Source: Pseudomonas sp. Teo4 (lineage in GTDB: Bacteria; Pseudomonadota; Gammaproteobacteria; Pseudomonadales; Pseudomonadaceae). Taken from it: a stretch of DNA of 64,000 bases. Location: positions 1,178,001-1,242,000 of the forward strand of contig NZ_JAXCIL010000001.1 in the NCBI RefSeq assembly GCF_034387475.1. The letters run 5' to 3'. The position numbers and the translations under genes are program-made. Below are positions 43,988-52,308 of the stretch, piece after piece. The stretch's first letter is position 1; every line of letters begins with the position of its first letter. The notes under the pieces are model-generated. The model made no database searches. It saw nothing but the letters and a program-made list of their open reading frames with translations, and had not been told where the DNA came from.

Positions 43988-44743
43988 TTGAGTGCCCTGA
44001 ATACTGCCCGCAGCACCGCGTTCATTCGCCTGCGCCAGGAAGGCCGTACCGACGAAGTGGCGCGGCGGCTGGTGGAGGCCATCGAATTGGGGCTGTTCAC
44101 CGAAGGCCAACAACTGCCCAGCGAAAGCGAGCTGGCACTGCAATTGGGCGTGGCCACCGTCACCCTGCGCGAAGCGCTGGTCGTTTTGCGCCAGCGCGGG
44201 CTGATCGAAACCCGTCGCGGGCGCAATGGCGGTAGCTTCGTCTGTGCGCCGGTGGAATTGCCCGAGCCGCTGTTGCTCAGCCGCCTGCGTGAAATGAGCG
44301 GCCCCGACCTGCGCGACCTTGGCGATGAGCAGATGGCGATTTCCGGCACTGCCGCGCGCCTTGCCGCCCAGCGCAGCTCCCGCGAACAGCAGGCGCGTAT
44401 CGCCCAGCATATCGAGTCGCTCAAGCAGGCCACCACACGGCTGGCCAGGCACCGCGCCGATGCGCGCTTCCATATCGAAGTGGCGGCGGCGGCTCAGTCG
44501 TTGCGCCTGACCCACGCCGAGATGCGCCTGCAGTCGGAAGTCGGCGAGCTGCTATGGATGGAGGCTGCTGGCGGCGGCGAGGTCAGCGTGATCGAGCAGG
44601 AGCACCGGGCGATTCTCGACGCCCTGGTCAACGGTGATGCGGTACTGGCCGGTGCGCTGGCCGAGGCCCATGTCAGTCGCGGTATCAAGCGCCTGATGGC
44701 GCTGCGTCTGGAACTGCTGGCCGGTGGCGAAGGCCAGGCCTGA
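43988..44743 (+). CDS. GntR-family regulator (FCD type), TTG start
   Basis: A 251-residue regulator with N-terminal winged HTH (LPSESELALQLGVATVTLRE and ALVVLRQRGLIETRRGRNGG) and an FCD-like helical sensor including EQEHRAILDALVNGD. The start is TTG at 43988 with GGGAGAG 5 nt upstream; the only upstream in-frame start is another TTG. It is divergent from the aldehyde dehydrogenase and 60 nt before the Cache protein, so it probably controls both. Confidence 0.85.
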   Translation: MSALNTARSTAFIRLRQEGRTDEVARRLVEAIELGLFTEGQQLPSESELALQLGVATVTLREALVVLRQRGLIETRRGRNGGSFVCAPVELPEPLLLSRLREMSGPDLRDLGDEQMAISGTAARLAAQRSSREQQARIAQHIESLKQATTRLARHRADARFHIEVAAAAQSLRLTHAEMRLQSEVGELLWMEAAGGGEVSVIEQEHRAILDALVNGDAVLAGALAEAHVSRGIKRLMALRLELLAGGEGQA

Positions 44744-44803
44744 ATCGGCGCCAAGACGCCTTGATAAAAACAACGTACAAAAATACCTGCGTGAGGAAAT
44801 GCC

Positions 44804-45547
44804 ATGTCTACCGCGATCGATAGCGACCCTCTGATGCTGTGTGCCCAGCAGCTCAACAGCACGGTGGGCACCATCTTCGGCCAGGTGCGGCAACTGGTGG
44901 ATGTCGCGGTCGAGCAGTGGACGCGGGTGCTGGCCGAAGGCCGCCAGCCGGCGTCCAAGGACCTGGCCTTGCTGCGCCCGGCCATCGACGAGCAGCTGTT
45001 GGCCACCGGTGCGTTCGGCTGTGGCGGCGGGGTGATTGTCGAGCCCGGTTGCCTGGCTGACCGCGAGATGCATCTGGAATGGTGGTACCTGGCCGACGGC
45101 GGCAAGACCCTGCCGCTGCGCCCGAACTTCGACCGGCGCCGGGAAAATTTCTACGACTACACCAACATGCCTTGGTACGCGCGCCCGCGCGACTCGCTCA
45201 ACAGCAGCGTGGAGGGCCCTTACGTGGACCTCTACGGCACCAACATGTACGTGTTGACGTTCACCATGCCGATCATCGTCGAAGGGCGCTTCATTGGCGT
45301 TGCCGGGCTCGACCTGTCGCTGCACAACCTCGAGAAGATGCTGGTGTGCAGCCTGATGCGCCTGGATAACGAAGCTGTGTTGATCAGCGCCGATGGCCGC
45401 ATCATCGCTGCCAATACCGCCAATTGGATGGTCGGCGACCTCGCTCCGAAACTGCTCGACCCCACCCCGTTGAACGGCGTGCGCCTGGTGCTGGAAGAAC
45501 CCGAGGCCGGCTGGTCGTTGATCCGCTTGCCATCACCACGGCGTTGA
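44804..45547 (+). CDS. Stand-alone soluble Cache (PDC) sensor-domain protein
   Basis: A 247-residue protein that looks like an isolated Cache ligand-binding domain: DYTNMPWYARPRDSL, then GPYVDLYGTNMYVLTFTMPI and GRFIGVAGLDLSLHNLEKML. It has no signal peptide, no transmembrane helix and no output domain, whereas Cache domains normally sit in the periplasm of receptors. It is likely cotranscribed with the GntR gene. It might bind an amine or amino acid in the cytoplasm and modulate the regulator; this is inference. Confidence 0.8.
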   Translation: MSTAIDSDPLMLCAQQLNSTVGTIFGQVRQLVDVAVEQWTRVLAEGRQPASKDLALLRPAIDEQLLATGAFGCGGGVIVEPGCLADREMHLEWWYLADGGKTLPLRPNFDRRRENFYDYTNMPWYARPRDSLNSSVEGPYVDLYGTNMYVLTFTMPIIVEGRFIGVAGLDLSLHNLEKMLVCSLMRLDNEAVLISADGRIIAANTANWMVGDLAPKLLDPTPLNGVRLVLEEPEAGWSLIRLPSPRR

Positions 45548-45557
45548 GCGGCCGGGC

Positions 45558-45580
45558 ATCGTTAACCTGAGCGTAACGAT
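45558..45580. promoter_or_regulatory. LysR-type operator candidate upstream of mdcA
   Basis: Perfect 7-bp inverted repeat ATCGTTA with a 9-nt spacer to TAACGAT, 78 nt before the mdcA start. Symmetry and spacing suit an LTTR recognition site, and MdcR is encoded at the far end of the locus. Low GC and no T-run argue against a terminator for the preceding gene. Confidence 0.5.
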
Positions 45581-45628
45581 CACGCGCCCAGCTTGATTGA
45601 TCGGGCAGCTGGCCCGGCCCTACTGTGC

Positions 45629-45651
45629 CTCCACGACAGCGAACCGTGGAG
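45629..45651 (+). promoter_or_regulatory. Hairpin covering the mdcA ribosome-binding site
   Basis: CTCCACG pairs with CGTGGAG across a 9-nt loop. The GGAG within the second arm is the mdcA Shine-Dalgarno, 6 nt before ATG 45658. Folding would hide it, so translation of mdcA could be structure-controlled. Confidence 0.5.
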
Positions 45652-45657
45652 TCACCC

Positions 45658-47319
45658 ATGACCACAACAACGAATCCACCGCCGCAATGGTCGCGGCGGC
45701 GCGCCGAAAAGCAGCGCCGTCTCGACCGGGTCCGGCACCTCGCCGACGGCGTGGTGTTGCCCACCGAGCGGATCGTCGAGGCCCTGGAACTGCTGATCGC
45801 CCCTGGCGACCGGGTGGTGCTCGAAGGCAATAACCAGAAGCAGGCCGACTTTCTCTCGCGCTCGCTGGCCAAGGCCGACCCCGAGCGCTTGCATGACCTG
45901 CACATGATCATGCCCAGCGTCAGCCGAGCCGAGCACCTGGACCTGTTCGAACGCGGCATCGCCCGCAAGCTCGACTTCTCCTTCGCCGGCCCCCAGAGCC
46001 TGCGCATTGGCCAACTGCTGGAAGACGGCCTGCTGGAAGTCGGCGCCATTCACACCTACATCGAGCTGTACTCGCGGCTGCTGGTCGACCTGATACCCAA
46101 CGTCACCCTGGTCGCCGGCTTCATGGCCGACCGCGAGGGCAACCTCTACACCGGCCCCAGCACCGAGGACACGCCAGCGCTGGTCGAGCCGGCAGCGTTC
46201 AGCGACGGCATCGTCATCGCCCAGGTCAACCAGTTGGTGGAGCGCACCAACGAGCTGCCTCGGGTCGATATTCCGGCGTCCTGGGTCGACTTCGTGGTGG
46301 TCGCCGACAAGCCGTTCTACATCGAACCACTGTTCACCCGCGACCCGCGCCACATCAAGCCGGTACACGTGCTGATGGCGATGATGGCCATTCGCGGCAT
46401 CTACGAGAAGCACCAGGTGCAGTCGCTCAACCACGGTATCGGTTTCAATACCGCCGCCATCGAGCTGATTCTGCCGACCTACGGCGAGTCCCTGGGGCTG
46501 AAAGGCAAGATTTGCCGCAACTGGACGCTCAACCCGCACCCGACCCTGATCCCTGCCATCGAAACCGGCTGGGTCGAAAGCGTGCACTGCTTCGGCACCG
46601 AACTGGGCATGGAGGACTACATCGCCCAGCGCCCGGACGTGTTCTTCACCGGCCGCGACGGTTCGCTGCGTTCCAACCGCATGATGTGCCAACTGGCCGG
46701 GCAGTACGCGGTGGACCTGTTCATCGGCGCCACCTTGCAGGTCGACGGCGACGGCCATTCGTCCACCGTGACCCGTGGCCGCCTGGCCGGTTTCGGCGGT
46801 GCGCCGAACATGGGCCACGACCCACGGGGCCGGCGCCATGCCACCCCGGCCTGGCTCGACATGACCGTGCCCGAAACCCTGCTCGAACGTGGCCGCAAGC
46901 TGGTGGTGCAGATGGTCGAAACCTACCAGGAGGGCGGCAAACCCACCTTCGTCGAGACCCTCGATGCGGTCGACGTCGCGAAGAAAGCCGGCATGCCCCT
47001 GGCACCGGTGATGATCTACGGCGACGACGTCACTCACTTGCTGACCGAAGAAGGCATTGCCTACCTGTACAAGGCGCGCAGCCTTGAAGAACGTCAGCAA
47101 ATGATCGCTGCCGTGGCCGGGGTCACCGCCATCGGCCTGCGCCACGACCCCAAGGACACCCTGCGCCTGCGCCAGCAAGGCCTGGTGGCCTTGCCCGAAG
47201 ACCTTGGCATTCGCCGCACCGACGCCAGCCGTGAACTGCTCGCCGCACGCAGCATCGCTGACCTGGTGGAATGGTCCGGTGGTTTGTACAACCCGCCTGC
47301 ACGGTTCAGGAGCTGGTGA
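45658..47319 (+). CDS. mdcA: MdcA, malonate decarboxylase alpha subunit (acetyl-S-ACP:malonate ACP transferase)
   Basis: A 553-residue CoA-transferase-like subunit that exchanges acetyl for malonyl on the acyl-carrier subunit MdcC. It shows the family start [19 protein letters not shown] and [20 protein letters not shown], with later [20 protein letters not shown] and [20 protein letters not shown]. Length matches the family. First gene of mdcABCDEGH; its stop overlaps the mdcB start by one base (TGATG). Confidence 0.95.
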   Translation: MTTTTNPPPQWSRRRAEKQRRLDRVRHLADGVVLPTERIVEALELLIAPGDRVVLEGNNQKQADFLSRSLAKADPERLHDLHMIMPSVSRAEHLDLFERGIARKLDFSFAGPQSLRIGQLLEDGLLEVGAIHTYIELYSRLLVDLIPNVTLVAGFMADREGNLYTGPSTEDTPALVEPAAFSDGIVIAQVNQLVERTNELPRVDIPASWVDFVVVADKPFYIEPLFTRDPRHIKPVHVLMAMMAIRGIYEKHQVQSLNHGIGFNTAAIELILPTYGESLGLKGKICRNWTLNPHPTLIPAIETGWVESVHCFGTELGMEDYIAQRPDVFFTGRDGSLRSNRMMCQLAGQYAVDLFIGATLQVDGDGHSSTVTRGRLAGFGGAPNMGHDPRGRRHATPAWLDMTVPETLLERGRKLVVQMVETYQEGGKPTFVETLDAVDVAKKAGMPLAPVMIYGDDVTHLLTEEGIAYLYKARSLEERQQMIAAVAGVTAIGLRHDPKDTLRLRQQGLVALPEDLGIRRTDASRELLAARSIADLVEWSGGLYNPPARFRSW

Positions 47320-48242
47320 TGGATACTTTGAATCTGCAACCGGATTGGCCTCATCACAGCTCCATGGGCTATGGCATCCCTGTGGGAGCGGGCTTGCCCG
47401 CGAAGAGGCCCGCACGGGCACCCTCCATCCTCCTGGCCGACCACCTCGCCGACCTGGCCGTGGAAGCCCTGATCGACGAAGCCGACCTGTCGCCCAAACC
47501 CGGCCTGGTGGACCGCCGCAGCAGCGGCGCCCACAGCGACATGAGCCTGAGCCTGATGCACGCCTCGGCGCTGGCACTGTGGCCATGCCTGCGGCAGATG
47601 GCCGAAGCCGCCCAGGCCCATGGCGAAATCGGTCAGCCATTGCGTGCCACCCTTGGCCGGCTGGGACGCGAAGGTGAAACCGCGATGCTCGCCACCACCG
47701 GGGGCGTGAATACCCATCGCGGCGCGATCTGGGCCCTCGGGCTGTTGGTGGCGGCCCGCGCACTGGGGCAGGGTGGCCCAAGCGCTGTAGCCGCCCGCGC
47801 CGGACGTATCGCGCTGATCGACGACCCTGCAGCCATCGTCCAAGACAGCCACGGCACCCAGGTGCAGCGCCGCTATGGCACAGGCGGTGCCCGCGAACAG
47901 GCGCAATTGGGCTTCCCCGCGGTCATCGACCATGGCCTGCCACAACTGCAGCGAAGCCGCGCCACCGGGGCGACTGAAACCCATGCCCGGCTGGACGCCT
48001 TGCTGGCGATCATGGCCGCGCTAAGCGATACCTGCGTGCTCTGGCGCGCCGGCCCACAAGGCCTGGCGACGGTCCAGCAAGGTGCCCGCGCCGTGCTCGA
48101 TGCCGGCGGCAGCGCCACCCTGGACGGGCGCCGACAACTGCGCCAGCTGGATGCCCGACTGCTGCAACTGAACGCCTCACCAGGTGGTGCCGCCGACCTG
48201 TTGGCCGCCTGCCTGTTCCTAGATTCTGCCGGGAGCCTGTGA
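47319..48242 (+). CDS. mdcB: MdcB, triphosphoribosyl-dephospho-CoA synthase, with REP-coded N-terminal insertion
   Basis: A 307-residue CitG/MdcB-family enzyme that makes the prosthetic-group precursor of the acyl-carrier subunit from ATP and dephospho-CoA. Family motifs are [31 protein letters not shown] [17 protein letters not shown] and [15 protein letters not shown]. Residues about 18-35 ([16 protein letters not shown]) are translated from a REP element at 47381-47410 in an open frame. The conserved domain begins after it at [15 protein letters not shown]. The enzyme is probably functional with an odd N-terminus. Confidence 0.92.
   Translation: MDTLNLQPDWPHHSSMGYGIPVGAGLPAKRPARAPSILLADHLADLAVEALIDEADLSPKPGLVDRRSSGAHSDMSLSLMHASALALWPCLRQMAEAAQAHGEIGQPLRATLGRLGREGETAMLATTGGVNTHRGAIWALGLLVAARALGQGGPSAVAARAGRIALIDDPAAIVQDSHGTQVQRRYGTGGAREQAQLGFPAVIDHGLPQLQRSRATGATETHARLDALLAIMAALSDTCVLWRAGPQGLATVQQGARAVLDAGGSATLDGRRQLRQLDARLLQLNASPGGAADLLAACLFLDSAGSL
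47381..47410 (+). repeat. REP unit inside the mdcB coding sequence
   Basis: TGTGGGAGCGGGCTTGCCCG followed by CGAAGAGGCC matches the genome's REP type with a GGGCTTGCCC hairpin. It lies about 60 nt after the mdcB start and is read through in frame. Confidence 0.85.
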
Positions 48243-48243
48243 C

Positions 48244-48543
48244 ATGGAGACCCTGACCTTTCAATTTTCCGCCGCCGAGCCTGGCCGTGGCCGCACCCTG
48301 GTGGGCTGCGTGAGCTCCGGCGACCTGGAGGTGCTGATCGAGCCGGGCACCGCCGGGCGCCTGGATATCCAGGTGGTGACATCGGTCGATGGCAGCGGCC
48401 CCCGTTGGTCGCAACTGTTCAAGCGCCTGTTCGAGGGCCGCACATTGCCGGCGGTGAAGATCGACATTCACGATTTCGGCGCCACCCCCGGTGTGGTGCG
48501 GCTGCGTCTGGAACAAGGTTTCGAGGAGATTGCCCATGACTGA
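48244..48543 (+). CDS. mdcC: MdcC, malonate decarboxylase acyl-carrier subunit
   Basis: A 99-residue delta subunit that carries the phosphoribosyl-dephospho-CoA group. The attachment Ser lies in GCVSSGDLEVLIEPG near residues 24-25. The remaining fold is small and strand-rich (RLDIQVVTSVDG, KIDIHDFGATPGVV). One base separates it from the mdcB stop, and mdcD begins 8 nt inside it. Confidence 0.93.
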   Translation: METLTFQFSAAEPGRGRTLVGCVSSGDLEVLIEPGTAGRLDIQVVTSVDGSGPRWSQLFKRLFEGRTLPAVKIDIHDFGATPGVVRLRLEQGFEEIAHD

Positions 48544-49384
48544 CATCGACCGCTTGCTGCACAGCCGCAGCTTCGTCGAGCTGGCTGCCCGTCAGCGCGC
48601 CCGCGCCTTGCTCGACCCAGGTACCTTCCGTGAACTGCTCGGCCCGTTCGACCGGCTGATGTCGCCCTGGCTGGCGCGCCAGGGCATCGTGCCCCAGGCC
48701 GACGACGGCGTGGTGATCGGCAAAGGTCGTCTGAACGGGCGTAACGCGGTGATCGCGGCCATCGAGGGTGGATTCCAGGGCGGCAGCATGGGCGAGGTGG
48801 GTGGCGCCAAGATCGCCGGGGCGCTGGAGTTGGCCATCGAGGACAACCGCAACGGCATCCCCACCTGCGCGGTGCTGTTGCTGGAAACCGGTGGTGTCCG
48901 TCTGCAGGAGGCCAACCTGGGGTTGGCAGCCATCGCCGAGATCCAATCCGCCATTGTCGAACTGCGCATGTACCAACCCGTGATTGGCGTGATAGCAGGT
49001 TCGGTCGGCTGCTTTGGCGGCATGTCCATTGCCGCTGGCTTGTGCAGCCATTTGCTGGTCACCCGCGAGGCACGGCTGGGGCTCAATGGCCCCCAGGTGA
49101 TCGAGCAAGAGGCCGGCATCGAGGAGTACGACGCCAAGGACCGTCCCTTCATCTGGAGCCTGACCGGTGGCGAACAACGCCACGCCAGCGGGCTGGTGGA
49201 TGCCTACGTTGCCGATGATGTCGATGGCATCCGCCAGCAGCTGCATCAGTTGCTCGACACGCCGCCAGCCGACCGCGCCAGCCGCCATGCCTGGTTCCAC
49301 GAACGCCTGTCGCGCTTGGGCGGCGATTGCCCGCAACTGGATGCCGCCGCCGTACGTGCCCTCTACCAAGGAGAACGCTCATGA
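48536..49384 (+). CDS. mdcD: MdcD, malonate decarboxylase beta subunit
   Basis: A 282-residue carboxyltransferase-fold subunit of the malonyl-S-ACP decarboxylase. Motifs are GRLNGRNAVIAAIEGGFQGG, AALELAIEDN-like GALELAIEDNRNGIP, TGGVRLQEANLGL and AGSVGCFGGMSIAAG (oxyanion-hole glycines). It acts with MdcE. The start overlaps mdcC by 8 nt and the end overlaps mdcE by 4 nt. Confidence 0.94.
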   Translation: MTDIDRLLHSRSFVELAARQRARALLDPGTFRELLGPFDRLMSPWLARQGIVPQADDGVVIGKGRLNGRNAVIAAIEGGFQGGSMGEVGGAKIAGALELAIEDNRNGIPTCAVLLLETGGVRLQEANLGLAAIAEIQSAIVELRMYQPVIGVIAGSVGCFGGMSIAAGLCSHLLVTREARLGLNGPQVIEQEAGIEEYDAKDRPFIWSLTGGEQRHASGLVDAYVADDVDGIRQQLHQLLDTPPADRASRHAWFHERLSRLGGDCPQLDAAAVRALYQGERS

Positions 49385-50172
49385 ACCGCGCACTGAACTG
49401 GTTGCCGGGCTTGGCCGGTGGCGAAGCCTTGCCGGGCTACCCCGCGTCGATCCAGGTGGTCGATGGTGAACTGGATAACCGCCTGGCGCGTTTCATCGCC
49501 GTGGTGCCCGACGCCGACAATCCGTTTCCCCGGGCACGTTCGGGCGAGGTCGGGTTGCTTGAGGGCTGGGGCCTGGCCAAAGCGGTGAGTGAAGCGGTAG
49601 AGGCGGATCGCGACGGTGAAAAGCGCGCCATCGTGGCGGTCATCGACGTACCGAGCCAGGCCTATGGCCGTCGTGAAGAGGCGCTGGGCATCCACCAGGC
49701 TCTGGCGGGTGCAGTGCAGGCCTATGCCCAGGCGCGCCTGGCCGGCCACCCGGTGATTGGCCTGCTGGTCGGCAAGGCCATGTCCGGTGCGTTTCTGGCC
49801 CACGGCTACCAGGCCCAGCGGCTGATCGCCCTGGAGGACGACGGCGTGATGGTCCATGCCATGGGCAAGGCGGCCGCAGCGCGCATTACCTTGCGCAGTG
49901 TCGAGGCGCTGGAAGCCCTGGCCGCCGAAGTGCCGCCGATGGCCTATGACCTGGCCAGCTACGCCTCTCTTGGCCTGCTGTGGCGGCGTCTGCGGGTGGA
50001 CAACGCCCAGGCCCCGAGTGCTGCGGACCTGGCCCTGGTGCGCAATTGCCTGGCTGAGGCCGTGCACGATATTGGCAGCTCCACGTCGCTGGCGTCGCGC
50101 CTGCAGGGCGAACACCGCAGAGCTTCGCGCGAGGTTCGCGAACAGCTACGCCGCCAGTGGCAGGAGGCCTGA
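49381..50172 (+). CDS. mdcE: MdcE, malonate decarboxylase gamma subunit
   Basis: A 263-residue partner of MdcD in decarboxylating malonyl-S-ACP. Recognisable parts are RAIVAVIDVPSQAYGRREEA, GHPVIGLLVGKAMSGAFLAH and EDDGVMVHAMGKAAAARIT. ATG 49381 overlaps the mdcD stop (ATGA). Only 1 nt separates it from mdcG. Confidence 0.94.
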   Translation: MNRALNWLPGLAGGEALPGYPASIQVVDGELDNRLARFIAVVPDADNPFPRARSGEVGLLEGWGLAKAVSEAVEADRDGEKRAIVAVIDVPSQAYGRREEALGIHQALAGAVQAYAQARLAGHPVIGLLVGKAMSGAFLAHGYQAQRLIALEDDGVMVHAMGKAAAARITLRSVEALEALAAEVPPMAYDLASYASLGLLWRRLRVDNAQAPSAADLALVRNCLAEAVHDIGSSTSLASRLQGEHRRASREVREQLRRQWQEA

Positions 50173-50173
50173 C

Positions 50174-50788
50174 ATGACTGCCCCGCGCCCGCACGACCTG
50201 CTCTGGGGCATGACCCCGGACGACCTGCCTGATGCCGCCCCTGCCTGGGCGCATCAGGTGTTGGCCGCCGGCCAGCCGGTGGTGGTGCGCCGGGCATGCT
50301 GCCCGGACGGGTGGGTGGCCGTGGGCGTTCGTGGGCAGGGGCGTGCGCAACGGCTTGGCGTGCAGATGCGTCTGGACAAGGTCCTGCGACAACTGAGCCC
50401 ACAGGCGTTGCGTTGGCAAGGCGACAGCCCTTGGCCGGCGCTGCAGGCCCTGGCGTCGGTGGCCCCGGTGCTGAACGCCAGCGGGCTGCCTTGGGGGCCA
50501 ACCGGGGGCGTGGGTTACCAGCTTGCCACCGGTTGCAACGTGCTGCACCTGGCCAGCGATCTGGACCTGGTGATGCATACGCCGCAGCCTTTGACCCGGG
50601 CGAAGGCGCGTGAGTGGCTGGACATTCTGGACTGCGCACCTTGCCGTATCGACCTGCAACTGGAGACGCCGACGGGTGCCGTCGCCTTGCGCGAATGGGC
50701 GGGGGGGGCACGCCGTGTTCTGCTCAAGTCAGCCACTGGCGCGCGCCTGGTCATCGACCCCTGGAGTGTCCTGGAGTGTGCAGCGTGA
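50174..50788 (+). CDS. mdcG: MdcG, phosphoribosyl-dephospho-CoA transferase (holo-ACP synthase)
   Basis: A 204-residue nucleotidyltransferase-like enzyme that attaches the 2'-(5''-phosphoribosyl)-3'-dephospho-CoA group to MdcC. It begins MTAPRPHDLLWG and shows GPTGGVGYQLATGCNVL, then SDLDLVMHTPQ with the paired Asp residues of the transferase site. The start follows mdcE by 1 nt; the stop overlaps the mdcH GTG start. Confidence 0.92.
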   Translation: MTAPRPHDLLWGMTPDDLPDAAPAWAHQVLAAGQPVVVRRACCPDGWVAVGVRGQGRAQRLGVQMRLDKVLRQLSPQALRWQGDSPWPALQALASVAPVLNASGLPWGPTGGVGYQLATGCNVLHLASDLDLVMHTPQPLTRAKAREWLDILDCAPCRIDLQLETPTGAVALREWAGGARRVLLKSATGARLVIDPWSVLECAA

Positions 50789-51705
50789 GCAGCCTGTTCG
50801 CATTCCCAGGCCAGGGCGCCCAGCAGGCAGGCATGCTGCAGCGCTTACCTGATGGCAGCGGCCTGTTGCTGGAAGAGGCCAGCGATACCTTGGGCGAGCA
50901 GGTGCTGAAACTGGACAATCCCGTCGCCCTGCAATCCACTCGGGCCGTGCAGCTGTGCCTGCTGCTGGCCGGGGTGGCCTGGGCGCGCTGGTTGATGCAG
51001 CGCAGCCCGGCGCCTGACTATGTGGCTGGGCTGTCGATCGGGGCTTACCCCGCCGCCGTCATAGCCGATGCGCTGGACCTGCCCGATGCCGTACGCCTGG
51101 TGGCCCTGCGCGGCGAGCTGATGCAACGGGCGTATCCGCAAGGGTACGGCATGACCGCCCTCAGCGGCCTGGACCTGGCCAGTGTCGAGCGTTTGCTGGC
51201 AGAGGTGGGTGGCGAGGTGTTCCTGGCCAACCTCAACAGCGACAACCAGATCGTCATCGCCGGCAGTGATGCGGCGATGGCGCAAGTGGCTGCCAGGGCG
51301 CGCAGCCAAGGGCAGGGCGTGGCACGTCGGTTGGCTGTCAGCGTGCCGTCCCATTGCGCGCTGCTCGACGAACCGGCGCAGGCGCTGGCCGAGGCCTTCG
51401 CCGAGGTGACAGTGCGCCGCCCACGTATCACTTACCTGAGCGGCACCAGCGCGAGGCCGATCTTCGACCCGCAGCGCCTGCGCGACGACCTGGCCGGCAA
51501 CATGGCGCGGGTGGTGAATTGGCGTGCTACGTTGCGCAACGCCTATGAGCGCGGTGTGCGCCTGCACCTGGAGCTGCCGCCGGGCAACGTGCTCAGCGGC
51601 CTGGCGCGGCCGGTGTTCGAACAGGGCAGGGTGCTGGCGGTCGAGTCCACCCGCTGGGATACCGTCGACGCGCTGTTGCGCCAGGAGGTGGCTCACGACC
51701 GATGA
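50785..51705 (+). CDS. mdcH: MdcH, malonyl-CoA:ACP acyltransferase
   Basis: A 306-residue FabD-like malonyltransferase that primes the acyl-carrier subunit. It starts from GTG 50785, overlapping mdcG by 4 nt, with SLFAFPGQGAQQAGML at the N-terminus. The active Ser is in AGLSIGAYPAAV near residue 85, and the catalytic His in SVPSHCALLDEPA near 188. A REPIN then separates it from the transporter genes. Confidence 0.93.
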   Translation: MSSLFAFPGQGAQQAGMLQRLPDGSGLLLEEASDTLGEQVLKLDNPVALQSTRAVQLCLLLAGVAWARWLMQRSPAPDYVAGLSIGAYPAAVIADALDLPDAVRLVALRGELMQRAYPQGYGMTALSGLDLASVERLLAEVGGEVFLANLNSDNQIVIAGSDAAMAQVAARARSQGQGVARRLAVSVPSHCALLDEPAQALAEAFAEVTVRRPRITYLSGTSARPIFDPQRLRDDLAGNMARVVNWRATLRNAYERGVRLHLELPPGNVLSGLARPVFEQGRVLAVESTRWDTVDALLRQEVAHDR

Positions 51706-51715
51706 TGACCGTGGT

Positions 51716-51809
51716 GGCCGCATCGCCGGCAAGCCGGCTCCCACAGGTATGGCATTGAACTCTAGATCTGCGCGGTCCATGTGGGAGCCGGCTTGCCGGC
51801 GATGAGGCC
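51716..51809. repeat. REPIN between mdcH and mdcL
   Basis: Left unit 51716-51746 (ATCGCCGGCAAGCCGGCTCC, CACAG) and right unit 51780-51809 (TGTGGGAGCCGGCTTGCCGG, CGATGAGGCC) with a 33-nt spacer. It could lower expression of mdcLM relative to the enzyme genes by halting RNA polymerase or protecting the upstream mRNA. Confidence 0.85.
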
Positions 51810-51883
51810 GGAACAGGCAAGGCAAGAAAGCGTTATCGAAGAACAACAACAAGCAACTTCGACACAAGCTGAGGACAACAACA

Positions 51884-52306
51884 ATGATCATCTATGGTGT
51901 GGCTCTGCTGGCGGTATGCACGCTGGCCGGCGTTATCGTCGGCGACTTCCTGGGCGTGCTGCTGGGCGTCAAATCCAATGTGGGCGGGGTCGGCATCGCC
52001 ATGATCCTGCTGATCTGCGCACGGCTGTACATGCACCGTAATGGCGGCATGAGCAAGGAGTGCGAGTTCGGTGTCGGTTTCTGGGGCGCCATGTACATCC
52101 CGGTGGTGGTGGCCATGGCCGCGCAACAGAACGTGGTCACCGCCCTGCATGGCGGGCCCGTGGCACTGTTGGCCGCCGTCGGCGCGGTGCTGGTGTGCGG
52201 CCTGACCATCGCTGTGATCAGCCGTAGCCACCGTGGTGAACCTTTGCCCGCGCCTGACGCGGACCTTGCAACCAACGCGCAGGCTGCCCCTGCAGGAGGT
52301 CGTTGA
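51884..52306 (+). CDS. mdcL: MdcL, malonate transporter small subunit
   Basis: A 140-residue membrane protein of the MadL type with about four hydrophobic segments (IIYGVALLAVCTLAGVIVGD, VGIAMILLICARLYM and ALLAAVGAVLVCGLTIAVIS). It acts with MdcM to import malonate. The stop is 2 nt before the mdcM ATG. In Pseudomonas mdc loci it replaces the MdcF carrier. Confidence 0.92.
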   Translation: MIIYGVALLAVCTLAGVIVGDFLGVLLGVKSNVGGVGIAMILLICARLYMHRNGGMSKECEFGVGFWGAMYIPVVVAMAAQQNVVTALHGGPVALLAAVGAVLVCGLTIAVISRSHRGEPLPAPDADLATNAQAAPAGGR

Positions 52307-52308
52307 TC

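Noticed and set aside
45558..45580. The ATCGTTA/TAACGAT dyad as a terminator of the Cache gene.
   Set aside because: The stem is only 7 bp, AT-rich and without a T-run, so an operator is more plausible.
45652..47781. A 709-codon minus-strand open frame over mdcA and mdcB.
   Set aside because: Pure antisense shadow; MdcA and MdcB are unmistakable on the other strand.
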